Below, one piece after another: positions 10,170 to 19,653 of a DNA stretch of 64,000 nucleotides. The notes under the pieces are model-generated. The model saw nothing but the letters and a program-made list of their open reading frames with translations, was not told the DNA's origin and did not search any database. This stretch comes from Aplectana chamaeleonis (lineage: Eukaryota; Nematoda; Chromadorea; Rhabditida; Cosmocercidae), in the NCBI GenBank assembly GCA_029168955.1, contig JAPDOI010000155.1, positions 1,302,001-1,366,000 on the forward strand. The letters run 5' to 3'. A program made the translations under genes and the position numbers. Within the stretch, counting starts at the first letter, position 1; each line of letters begins with the position of its first letter.

Positions 10170-10399
10170 TAATTAATTTACTATACTCAATGTTATGTTA
10201 CATACTTAATATACTATACTATACTTATACGTATATACATAATAATTCGTATTTTTTCTGATATAGCCTACCGTCTCGTAAATATATAGAATGATTTGCT
10301 TCCCTATTCGACAGTTTAGTTCAGTCGCAAAAGAAAGATAGAATATGCTAGCTGAAGAAATTTAGCTTTTTTTCTGGAAAGTAGTGGGAATGACAAAAT
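10170..10399. other. A+T-rich segment without genes
   Basis: Very A+T-rich, with TATACTTATACGTATATAC-like runs, lying just where retrotransposon homology ends and before the minisatellite. No reading frame or element ends recognised. Confidence 0.4.
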
Positions 10400-10720
10400 A
10401 TTTTTTTGACTTACTCGAAAAGTCGAATGAAAAAAAAATCGAAAAATCATTCGACAGTCGATTGAAAAAGTCGACTTTTTATTCGAAAAGTCGAATATTC
10501 GAAAAGTTCAAAATCCCGAATTATTCGAAAAGTCGAATATTCGAAAAGTTCAAATTCCCGAATTATTCGAAAAGTCGAATATTCGAAAAGTTCAAAATCC
10601 CGAATTATTCGAAAAGTCGAATATTCGAAAACTTCAAAATCCCGAATTATTCGAAAAGTCGAATATTCGAAAACTCCAAAATTCCGAATTATTCGAAAAG
10701 TCGAATATTCGAAAAAAATC
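10400..10720 (+). repeat. TCGAATATTCGA minisatellite, second array
   Basis: About six monomers of the same 42-base unit as at 5333-5870 (GAATTATTCGAAAAGTCG, AATATTCGAAAA, then GTTCAAAATCCC or close variants). It lacks the regular three-variant order of the first array. Open in frames on both strands; not treated as coding. Confidence 0.85.
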
Positions 10721-11014
10721 TGAAAATGTAAAAGTATAGTGCTCACAGCTGACAATAAGTGAACTGTGAAAAGTCGTTGACCACTTGTAGTTGGCAGTTC
10801 ATTTCGAACACCTTGGAGTCGTTCAGAACATGCCTTGAAAACTGCGCGTAAGGTTTTCTTGAACTTATTCTTTCAGAGTCTTGTGGGAGTAATCGGCTTA
10901 CAAGGGAAGTAGTGCTGAACCATCCGGCTGTTTGCAATGAAATCTATTCTAACTTAGAGGCAGCATACACGCTCGTAAACGTGATTGAGATAATTACGCA
11001 CATTTAATGGTATG

Positions 11015-11364
11015 GCTCAGAACACAATGCCTACGCATTTTGATGGGTCAAAAACGACCCCCAATTCCGCCAGAAGAGTAAGAAGTTGGCCCGCCACGTA
11101 TTTCTCCCCCCCCCCCGCGATTGCCGTCCTCCCAAGCAGGGGTGCGAGACCATTCTCACAGTCGGCGACGTTTGTGGGCGATACAATAAGTACAATAATG
11201 AACCACATAGGGGAGGACGGTGGAAATGACCCAGCTCCCTTGTTTTGGAGGAGGACGCAAAAACAGGGGCGAAGAAACACGGGGCTGGGCCAACTTCTTA
11301 CTCATGTAGCGGCATTGTGGATAGTTTTCGACGCTTCAAAATGCGTAGGCGTAGTGTTCTGAGC
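11015..11364. mobile_element. 350-base MITE with 80-base inverted ends
   Basis: Left end GCTCAGAACACAATGCCTAC and the inverse at the right (..GTAGGCGTAGTGTTCTGAGC) match through CGCATTTTGA and again at GAGTAAGAAGTTGGCCC. The centre contains a poly-C run. The overlapping 116- and 87-codon open frames on opposite strands result from the palindromic structure. Confidence 0.8.
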
Positions 11365-11391
11365 ACGGTCAAGCAATGTTTGATATATTTT

Positions 11392-11541
11392 GTCAAGCAG
11401 TGATGTAGCATATTTTGATTTTGCCAAGGTGTTTGATCGTGCAGATCATGGTAAATTGATTCACAAAATCACTCAGCTGAAATTTCATCCCCTGGTCATA
11501 GCGTGGATGAAGGGTTACCTAAAGAAACGAAGCTTTCAGTA
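11392..11541 (+). pseudogene. CR1-type reverse transcriptase fragment
   Basis: About 48 codons read SDVAYFDFAKVFDR, then ADHGKLIHKIT, FHPLVIAWMKGYLKKRSFQ, then a stop. This is motif A and the following segment of the CR1 RT encoded at 19790-21199 (there DVVYFDFAKAFDRVDH.. and FHPLIIEWLRGYLEKRSFQ). It is an isolated piece beside a MITE, with no adjoining RT motifs. The first catalytic Asp context (YFDFAK) is still present. Confidence 0.85.
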
Positions 11542-11689
11542 GCCTCGCTTGGAGCGATATCTGGTTGCGTTTACAGCCGCGGTTGTCGTCCAGGAAGTTC
11601 TCAGAATTGTTCTTATCCGTAGATATTTTTCTTTCCTGCCTCTTTACAAAAAAAGTTCTGAGAAGGATACGTTATTTGACACATACTAT

Positions 11690-11850
11690 AAGCAAAAATG
11701 TCAATCCTGACCCGAACCGTAACAAGGATACCCTCCCGACATGGTTCGCCATCCGGATGAGAGTCGTGGCTGCGTTTCGACCCTCGGCTGCTGCCCGGGC
11801 GCTGACGTCACAATCGAGAGGAGCTGGTACCGCTCCGAGCGAAACCCTGT
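11690..11850 (+). repeat. Fragment of inverted-repeat element T
   Basis: Shares blocks with 56090-56480: AAGGATACC(C/A)TCCC..CATGGT, CCTCGGC.GCTG.CCGGGCG, GCGTCA.AAT and CGCTC(G)GAGCGA. It appears to be a partial copy of the 950-base element at 55675-56625. No coding evidence. Confidence 0.5.
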
Positions 11851-11944
11851 GATCGGAAAAAAAGAACTCTGTGAACAAAAAAAAACATCTGAGCAAAATC
11901 GAGGAAGATCTGAAAACTATTGCAAAGCTAGTTCACTCGAATAA

Positions 11945-12459
11945 TTCTGCAGGCGCGGACTAAAGAAACCTTCCAAGTTACAGAGAACGGTTGAGGGCGT
12001 TTCATCTAGTTCACTTTAGACTAAAACGTGTTGCTAATGACCTGGCATTTCGCGTCTGAATTTAAAGCGAGCTATCAGTCTTAAAGCAAGCAAGTTCTGC
12101 ATTTTCACACCTTGTAATGCCAGAGTGGCAGGAAACGATTTCATCATGGAGGAATTCGCAGAAGAAGTTTCTCATTGCTGCACAACTCTTTCTAATTTCA
12201 TGTTTCTACTAAAATGCCCCTCGCTCGCATTACCAGGAGGAACATCAAAAGCACCGATCCTAACCTGAATAGGAACTATCTACTAAATAATGACTGGTAT
12301 GGCTCCATAAATTAAATGAATAGTTAGGATGGAAAATAAGAGCTCTCTCCCAGTCATTGACTACTGTATTGAGACATAGGTTCCTCTTAAACGTTTAGCT
12401 TTTGGGCTACCAGTACTGCCACCGTACATTGTCAAGAAATGAATGGACGTGGCACATGA
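11945..12459. other. No recognisable feature
   Basis: No long frame, element end or repeat partner was recognised in this stretch. Confidence 0.3.
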
Positions 12460-12925
12460 AGGCAGTGTTCGCGATAAAAGTCGTTTTTCGGTTCTTCCGC
12501 CTATCTTGAAAACAGTCCCATGCTGAATTCAATGATGTCCCTAGAATCGTGCAAGACCCCCAAGAAACGGAGTTAGGGCCCCTCTAGATTCAGCAAGGGA
12601 AGCATTGTGGACGAGTTGTCCGAGGCTTGTAACTCCCGTTTTTTGCAGCCGATGTATGCTAGCTGACCTGAGTAAAGAGAGAAGTTGAGAATGAAGTGAA
12701 GAACGGGGCTTTCAATCGGAAACCATCCCTCATCTAACCACTAGTTCAGGACAAGTGCTATACGACGTGGGCGGAGTGGCCCAAGGGGTTGGCTGGCCCA
12801 CGAGCTTCTCACCCAATTACCAGCCGTTTTTCGTCGTACTCCCGTTCTTAATCTTCTCAGAGGGACCCAAAGCTTACGTCCTAGCCAAAAAAAAACGTGC
12901 AACTTTTTCTTCGTGAACACTGCCT
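12460..12925 (+). mobile_element. Chimeric TTAA-MITE (family A left half, family E right half)
   Basis: Left end AGGCAGTGTTCGCGATAAAA after a worn TTAA (ATGA); right end GAACACTGCCT before TTAA 12926-12929. The left 270 bases follow family A through GAACGGGGCTTTCAATCGGA. After about 12740 the sequence follows the right half of family E (GACGTGGGCGGAGTGGCCC.., TTTTTCGTCGTACTCCCGT). This is a recombinant of two MITE lines that share only their ends. Confidence 0.65.
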
Positions 12926-13033
12926 TTAACAAAGCTAAACGGATAAACGGATAATTGAAATACATTTAAATGGACGAGTGAAGGATTCACAAACGAAACA
13001 AGTAACAACCTAAATGAAATAAAAACTGTAGAA

Positions 13034-13607
13034 GTACTCAGACAGTCGGTGGTACTCGGACGCCGACCTCTAGTTGTCGTGTCCGGTGAGCGCACCTTGG
13101 AGTGAGCGGGATAAGAGACGCAGATCGGTAGCTCCCCTAGCGAGACGGCTATGTCGATTTTCCCGGACGCAGACCAACAACCATCATACGACCAACACGA
13201 GAGTACATGTTGAAGGATTAGTGCAAACCCGCGCTGTATGCGGAACGCGTGGGGGTTAGGTGGTCGGCCGATTAATGGTCGTTAAAGGGCAAAGCAAAGT
13301 CTTGATATTGCCGAGGTGACCCAAAAAGGAAGGGAGGCGTGGGGAACTGAAGCCTCCTAGGCAATTTTTTTTAGGAAACAGGCCTTAAGGCTTGTTTCCT
13401 AACAACTTTAGCGCTTCCTCACGAAGCATCACGAAAAACCGACGGCCTACAACAGCGTGAAGGGGCGCTCACCGCCAAAATTTGGTAGAGGTCGGCGTCC
13501 GAGAAGGCTCTGTGGCCGGTGAGCGCCCGTCCTCCAGGCCAGACGTCGCTGTGGGAGCGTCCGAGCTCCGCATCGCGGCGTCCGAGTACCACCGACTATC
13601 TGAGTAG
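13034..13607. mobile_element. Inverted-repeat element O with internal hairpin
   Basis: TACTCAGACAGTCGGTGGTA near the left end pairs with the inverse near 13576-13606 (CGTCCGAGTACCACCGACTA..), about 31 bases with few mismatches. Inside, 13371-13402 forms a compact hairpin: TTAGGAAACAGGCC, loop TTAA, then the near-perfect inverse. The mixture of interior sequence is non-coding. Confidence 0.65.
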
Positions 13608-14498
13608 GATACAAAGTTTCCCACCGTTTGAAACTTGTGAGTTCGTGGCTATAAAAGAAACCACACAGAGGAATCCCTCTGTGATAAAAAGCACTATGAG
13701 TATGTCGAACCTCCAACGCCGATGTCGGACCCCGAAATGTCGAACGTCCCGATGTCCGCTGTCCTCAGGCGATTATCGGCCCCAAGCCCTTTGACAGTTC
13801 GACTCGTGTTCTCAACGTGAGAGTCGGCTTCTGTTGCTGTCCGGGCCATTGCTGTTGCTGTACGAGCTGCCTCGGTCCCCCCCCCCCGAACAGCAGCGGC
13901 AGTGGCACGGAGATTGCGAGATTCAGCCGAACTGTCAAGCGGCTCCTATTCCTGTTCGGCGCTGTTCGGGGTCCAGCATCTTCTGAGTCGAGTGATCAAA
14001 CGTCTCTATGGCGGCCGTCGTGGTGTCGAACGCCCGATGTCGAATGCGGTCCGGACATGGAACACTGGTGGCCCTCACGGCAATCAGCGCGAAATTTCAT
14101 GCTCATTTGTTTATTTTAGGTTTGAGAAAGGCGAAGAGCAGCAACACTCACTCTCTATCGCTATAACCTTGTAAAGCATAGTGTATAAGATCCAGGGACA
14201 GAGACTTGGATCAGTTTCGTGCGTAAGAGTAAAGACTCCACAGATACATGTCATGCTAGCTCTATAGCCAGAAGAAAACACGCCTGCTTTTCTAACTCGC
14301 TAAGATAACAAAAAGGTTTTTCTGTAAGAACTGAGAGGAAAGGCTCTCTCGCTGCTGAATAAATGCGCAGACAGATGAGTTATTCAGTATGGTGGTATGA
14401 ATCCTAACCCATACATCCGAATGTGGAATTTCCTTTGGAAAGATACCGTTGTCCATTTTGGCTTTTCTGGGAACGATTATGCAAAAGAGTAAGCCTAA
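13608..14498. other. No gene; G+C-rich then ordinary sequence
   Basis: 13700-14060 is G+C-rich with repeated GATGTCG/ATGTCGAACG words and a poly-C run near 13878; long frames here (to 100 codons) lack motifs. 14100-14498 shows nothing recognisable. Confidence 0.35.
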
Positions 14499-15225
14499 AG
14501 GCAGTAGTAACGATGAAAAAAGCTGTTGAGAAGACCACGAAAATCAGCTTGATCCACAAACGGCTAGAAGACCACGGGATTCAAGCAGCAAGAAACGGGC
14601 TATAATTAGATTCACATAACAGGATTCTTATTTGCCAATTCGTGCACAGGCGCAAAACTTTGCCCAAAAAGATTGGAGTATCATGTCGAGGAATTGTCAG
14701 AATTCATTGACCTTCACACAGAAAATAAATGCAAATCTAACCAATAAAACAGTTGAACAATGGGAACAAGCCTTTCATTCATTGTTTAACTCGACCAAAA
14801 CACAAATGCTTGAGCAGGTCAGTCCGGAGGCCTACTCGAGCGTCTGATTGATGAAATTTCGATTTCAAGCCAATCGATGCTCTTGATACTAGAGATCATC
14901 GATGCTGATGATGTGGAACGGGCTCGTCCACTGTCAAAAAACCGGAAAGTTAGGGCTGCTAATTTGATCCGAAATTGGGGTTTTTTTCGCAAATTTTTTA
15001 AAGGTTCTACTACTCTGAATTCAAAAAAAGGTTCAGACGAGAAAAGTAACATCGGCATGGATCGTGAAGAGACTTCGCGTTCACTGTTGAAGGTTGGCGC
15101 AAACTCGGTGCTATGTGCTATAACATAGGTGCACCGAGTTTGCGTCAACCTTCAACAGTGAACGAGAAGTCTCTTCACGATCCATGCCGACGTTAGACAA
15201 GCATATTTTATCGCGACCACTGCCT
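14499..15225 (+). mobile_element. TTAA-MITE family D, old copy D3
   Basis: Diverged relative of the 548-base elements at 23433 and 29744 (shared: ends AGGCAGTAGTAACGATGAAA.. and ..TATTTTATCGCGACCACTGCCT, internal GAT(C/G)ATCGATGC.GATGATGTGGA and GGGCTCGTCCAC). Flanks are CTAA on both sides, a matching pair that differs from the usual TTAA. It contains the hairpin element at 15047-15195. Confidence 0.75.
15047..15195. mobile_element. 149-base hairpin element, copy 2 (nested in D3)
   Basis: 64-base arms, nearly perfect: the left starts TAACATCGGCATGGATCGTG and the right is its inverse ending CCGACGTTA, separated by a loop of about 21 bases. Same family as 4523-4670. Because D1 and D2 lack it, it must have inserted into D3 later. 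Confidence 0.85.
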
Positions 15226-15319
15226 CTAACTGCTGGCGACAAAAGAAAATAGCGATGACTTGGATCCGACGTTGAACTGTCAGGTGGCTCCAAGGCGCTA
15301 AATCTTGGAGAATGTCACA

Positions 15320-15475
15320 GTACTTTCTAGATATCAAGAATTTGATGGTGTTATGGCTAATTTGCTCACAGAGAGAAACGAGGATCCAGGTCTGATCTTG
15401 CAGGTTCCTGTTGATACTACGTGTCATAATTATATGCCAGGATTGATGTTCCTGTGCCTCACTTGTTACCGCTTG
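15320..15475. repeat. Dispersed repeat K, copy 2
   Basis: Counterpart of 640-811, with the same ordered blocks (GATGGTGTTATGG, CAGGTTCCTGTTGAT, TCATAATTA, CTGTGCCTCACTTG). Confidence 0.5.
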
Positions 15476-16053
15476 AGAATCTCTACTGATCTAGCATTTT
15501 CATCGTTACCAAAGACCGTTTGAAGTCCGCATTCAGGTGATTCCTATGTTCTACCTTCACTTGGGGTTAGGGAAGGAAAGGCAGCAGAGCTGCGCAGACC
15601 GTATAGCTGGAGCGGCTGGGCATCATGTCTCCATGACTGCTTTTCATCACTGTCAGAATTTATCGCACACGGTTCGGCGTGAGGTGCGATGTATCACAGA
15701 GTGAGGGGGGGTCTGACCCATCGACGTCCGGTGGGGGTCGGACCTTCGACCAACCAAGAACCGAGATGGCCTTATATCAGCGGTGGGGAGGGGTTTTGAA
15801 ATCAGTACCGCTAGTAAAATATAAGGGCAAAGTGAGATCACAATAAGAGGTCAAAATAATACTGGAGATCAAACTGAGGGGGCAAAATGAGACAGATCAA
15901 AAAAGAAACTGAAGTGTGAGAAATAACTGCGTGAAACAAATGAGGCAGGAGATGAAATGGAGATGTGAAAAGGATGCAGGGACTTAGAAGAAGAGGTGAC
16001 AATAACTGCTGAAGAAAGCATTCAAGGCAATTGAAGACAGTAGCATTCGTGAA

Positions 16054-16534
16054 AGGCACAGTACACCCTCAGATGTGAATTTTGAGATTTTCATGTATTT
16101 GTGTAGAAGACCCTTCCTGTACAACACGTGCCAAATGCGAGATCTCAATCCCTCTAAATAAGCGAGATATAAGCGACCACAACGGGCCCGATCCCCTGCA
16201 GCCACCATCACAGACCCGACCCACTTTCTGATTTTTGATCTCAATAGCGGCTAGATGGATGGATGATTTTCAACCGAGTCGTCGTTCTTCACTCCCTTTC
16301 GGAACTCGTCGTCCTGCTTTGCTCTCGTGCCGCGACTGCGAATCAAGAGAAATACAGGCCTGAGACAACTCTTACACCAAATTTTCACCCTCAAAATACA
16401 GGCATTTTCAAGGAGCAGTATCACCGTGCGTAGGGGGCCTTGGAAGATTTCAAAGATACCATTGCGATCAGAGTGCGACCCTTTCCAAGATAAGGTTATA
16501 CCCTGAAAAATTATTTCTTTGGTGTCCTGCGCCT
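16054..16534 (+). mobile_element. TTAA-MITE family C (C-g), nested in L1
   Basis: Full-length copy: AGGCACAGTACACCCTCAG at the left, GTGTCCTGCGCCT at the right. Flanks TGAA (worn) and TTAA. The uninterrupted L2 copy shows the joined site in inverted form near 62810-62820 (GTAA-like). Confidence 0.8.
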
Positions 16535-16911
16535 TTAATGATTCCGACATGGAAGCGGAGTCGTGGCCAGGTAAAGTGTGGGTCGCCAAAGCGCTTCTGT
16601 ATATGTCAGCAAAAGTGGTGTTGAGAATTCCTTGTCATCGAAGTCATTACAAGCGGACCATCCTGTCCACGAAATCACACAGATGTTCTGGAAATTCATA
16701 CCTTATATTCATATTCAGGCTATTTTGCAACTTCCTCCACGAACTTGACTAGTTAGGCAATTTCGAAGGTGCGATATTAAGATTAAGCAACATAAGATTT
16801 TTTTAAGCCCCGAGGGCACATAGGTGCAGTTTCGGGCATGTGAACTGCATTTGAATTGTGGCTGTCCGGATGTGAAAACGTACCCAAAATTTCATGAACA
16901 CAGCTCGAAAC

Positions 16912-17066
16912 GGCACAGGGGCTTTCTACACACCGAGGGGGAAGTTGTCTCGCGTTTGGCTGCTCTAGTTCCACTCGGGACCAATTCGCTTGAATTTAGT
17001 AGCGTAAAGTTTCGAACTGCAAAAACGGGACAACTCGTCCCTCAGTGTGTAGAGAGCCCCTATCCC
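16912..17066. mobile_element. 155-base MITE M1 with 9-base target duplication
   Basis: Ends GGCACAGGGGC.. and ..GCCCCTATCCC, with longer inverted blocks (CTACACACCGAGGG against its inverse). It is flanked by GCTCGAAAC and GCTTGAAAC, a 9-base duplication with one change. The homologous L2 site (62345-62355) has no insertion. A 9-base duplication is typical of Mutator-like elements. Same length as 54777-54931. Confidence 0.85.
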
Positions 17067-17092
17067 GCTTGAAACTGAAGAGCGCTACATAA

Positions 17093-18032
17093 GGTGGTGT
17101 CCTTGAAAAACGTCCAAGCTCCTTATAGTGTTGAAATATTTACAAGTATTTATCGAAATTCTAACTAAAGATTTTCGCGTTGCTGCAACAGGCGGAAAAC
17201 CTAATCCCGAACCCAAGTAACAAATTTAGTTTTTCTAGCGTGTTCTAAACGGGCTTCGAAGACACATTCTTAGGTGTGATACACTGGATTGTATCACATT
17301 TAAAATGGCTCATCAAAGACCGCTTTTTTTACAGGCCAAAAGACCAAATTAGATACTCCGGTCTAGGACTGGGTTTTTAATAGTGAATGATAGGTTGGTA
17401 TCCTCTGCGCGTTAATATCCATAACGGATTTTGTTTTAAACTCATTAACGTGTGACATTATCATTACAAGGTCTAATTGACGTTAATGTTATGTATAATA
17501 GCTGCCACAATGAGGAATTTAAGCAAGCCATTCACAGATTAGATCAATTTTCAAATGAAATTAGAATAACAAGCGAACAGTATCTCTATAATTCCGAATG
17601 TGTCTGCTATCAGACTTCAGCGGGCTCAATTAAAATAACTCTCAAAACGTCATTTAATTGCCAGTTGGAACTGTGAGAAAAACCCCTCATTGGCACTTTA
17701 AACAGAGCAATAGCCAATTTCGACTGAACGATAATTGGATGAAAGTGAGTAAGTCCATATGATCCGATTAAAGTTGGCTATTCGCAAGTATGTATGCATG
17801 TACGAACACATGAGGGTTCAGGGAGAGGAATTCAGAGTTACATTAGCGACTCAGCAATGTCCAACTGTAATGAGAAACGGGGAGCTTTTTTGTCGCAATG
17901 AGGAAAGTTTGACACTCCAATGACAAAGGGAACCATTTCAGCATTGTGCGAGAGCAGTCGTGGTGCGTCAAGGGTCCCAGGCGTTATACTAGAGTTTGAG
18001 TACCCTTCGTAGTTTGCAAATATCTATGTTAA
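17093..18032. other. No recognised gene
   Basis: A frame at 17452-17676 (74 codons) is open but motif-free. Near 17703-17790 an AATAGCCAA.. sequence is matched by an inverted TTGGCTATT, a short stem or worn element. Nothing else is supported. Confidence 0.35.
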
Positions 18033-18516
18033 AGGCAGCGTTCATGATGATTTTCGTTCCCTAGTTTTCCACTCAAAACAATGCGTTGGCTACCAAGTGT
18101 TACCGAAATTACGAAGAAGCGGCGAGAAATGCACTGAAACGTCTTATTTCAGTGACATTATGCTTTGGCTTGGACCAGTTGTCCGGTTGGCTGAACATGT
18201 TCACGGTTGTCGTTACCTGTGAAAAATGGGGCTAATCAAAAACGTGAGAATATTTTAGGCTAAACAGTATTAGTTAGGGACCAAAGGAAAAAACGGGACA
18301 ACACAAAATAGAGAATTGCAAGAGACTGGTCCACAAAAAAATTTCATTGTCACAACAAACAGTTTCATTGAGAGTAAAGAAGCGGGTGAGAGTAAAGGAT
18401 TTCGTGCCAATCTAGTGCGTAATTCTCGGTTTCTTCGTCATTTGAGTTCTACTCGGGGACCAAACAATCGATTTAGCGATTAACCTCAAAATCGGAGATT
18501 ATCATGAACACTGCTT
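18033..18516. mobile_element. TTAA-MITE, further interior type (N)
   Basis: Ends AGGCAGCGTTCATGATGA and inverse ..ATTATCATGAACACTGCTT, with TTAA on both sides (18029-18032 and 18517-18520). 484 bases, interior not matched elsewhere in the window. Confidence 0.7.
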
Positions 18517-18548
18517 TTAAGGCACCATCACCTCATCACCTCACTTAA

Positions 18549-19008
18549 AGGCACCCTGAGACATTATTTTTGTGATTCTTATTTGGTTGTGTAGCAAACT
18601 CCTCTTGTATAACACGTGTCAAGTGCGAGATCTCAATTCCTCCAAATAAGAGAGATATAAGATACCACCACGGGCTCGACCCCCTTCGCTGATCACCACG
18701 GGACACATACCCTAGCAGAATTTCGAACTCAATAGCGGCTAGATGGATAAATGAATTCCCAACGAGTCTTTGTCTGCAGTCCATTGCCATACTGTCTCCA
18801 TATCCTGACTCGCTTTCGCGCAGAGGAATGCAGGCCTGAGACAACTCGCCCACAGATTTTTTACCCTCAAAATAAAGGCATATTGAAGAAGCCATAATTC
18901 TGTTCATAGGGTATCTTGGACGATTTCAGAGATACCAGTGTGATCAGCGTGTTACTCTCTTCAAGATCTGCAAAAACTGAGGAATATTTTCCTGGGTGTT
19001 CTGGGCCA
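18549..19008 (+). mobile_element. TTAA-MITE family C, diverged (C-e)
   Basis: Starts after TTAA 18545-18548; the left end is worn and the right end is near CTGGGTGTTCTGGGCCA. Interior family C landmarks are retained (TATAACACGTG.CAAGTGCGAGATCTC, GCGGCTAGATGGAT, GAGACAACTCG). The minus-strand 120-codon frame is a by-product. Confidence 0.7.
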
Positions 19009-19653
19009 TTGACATAAACGTTAATTAACTCCATTGCTTCCTGATAATCTTGTTTTTTAGAGGTTGTTCATATGTACTTCTTAAAGTTTCGAAGCATAGT
19101 AAAGCAATAATAGTCATTGAAAACAGAATGGGACGCCGAATGTATGAGGGCTGTAGTAAACCCCGTCTGAATCGAGATAAGGTGGTCTTAAAGGCACAGG
19201 ACACCCAAAGAACTAATTTTCAGATTTCATGCTTCTCTTAGAGAAAGCCACACGCTGATCACAGTGGTATCTCTGAAATCGTCGAAGACCCCCTTTGGAC
19301 AGAGTTATGGCTCTTCAAAGATGCCTAGATTTTGAGGGTTGAAAATTGGTGGACGAGTTGTCTCAGACCTGTATTTCTCTTCATTCGCAATTGTTGCGTG
19401 AGAGAAAGCCAGGATAAGGAGACAGTCCGGTAATGGACTGAAGAACGACGACTTGTTAGAATTCATCCATCCATCGAGCCGCTATCGAGTTCGAAAATCT
19501 GAGAGGGGGTCGGGCCTGTAGTGGTGAGCGAAGGGGGCCGGGCCTGTGGTGGTCGCTTATATCTCGCTTATTTGGAGGAATTGAGATCTGCCTTTAGGCA
19601 CGTGTTATACAGGAGGGGTCTTCTACACAATTACATGAAAATCTCAAATTCCA

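Larger units (their letters stand above)
15665..17092 (+). mobile_element. Old repeat element L, copy L1, carrying two MITEs
   Basis: The inverted counterpart of 62330-63215. Shared landmarks, in order: CGGCGTGAGG.. near 15680, a GTCGGACCTTCGACCAA region, GATTCCGACATGGAAGCGGA near 16541, GGCAATTTCGAAGGTGCG near 16755, GAGGGCACATAGGTG near 16813, and AGAGCGCTAC at 17083. L1 is interrupted by family C element 16054-16534 and 155-base element 16912-17066; L2 has neither. No coherent protein is encoded. Confidence 0.75.

Noticed and set aside
11100..11120. Poly-C and poly-G runs (also near 13878, 36220 and 42530) as regulatory G-quadruplexes
   Set aside because: Single homopolymer runs without the four-tract pattern; possibly assembly- or slippage-prone sites only.
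13371..13402. Hairpin resembling a bacterial terminator
   Set aside because: The sequence context is animal repeat DNA; the hairpin lies inside element O and has no upstream gene.
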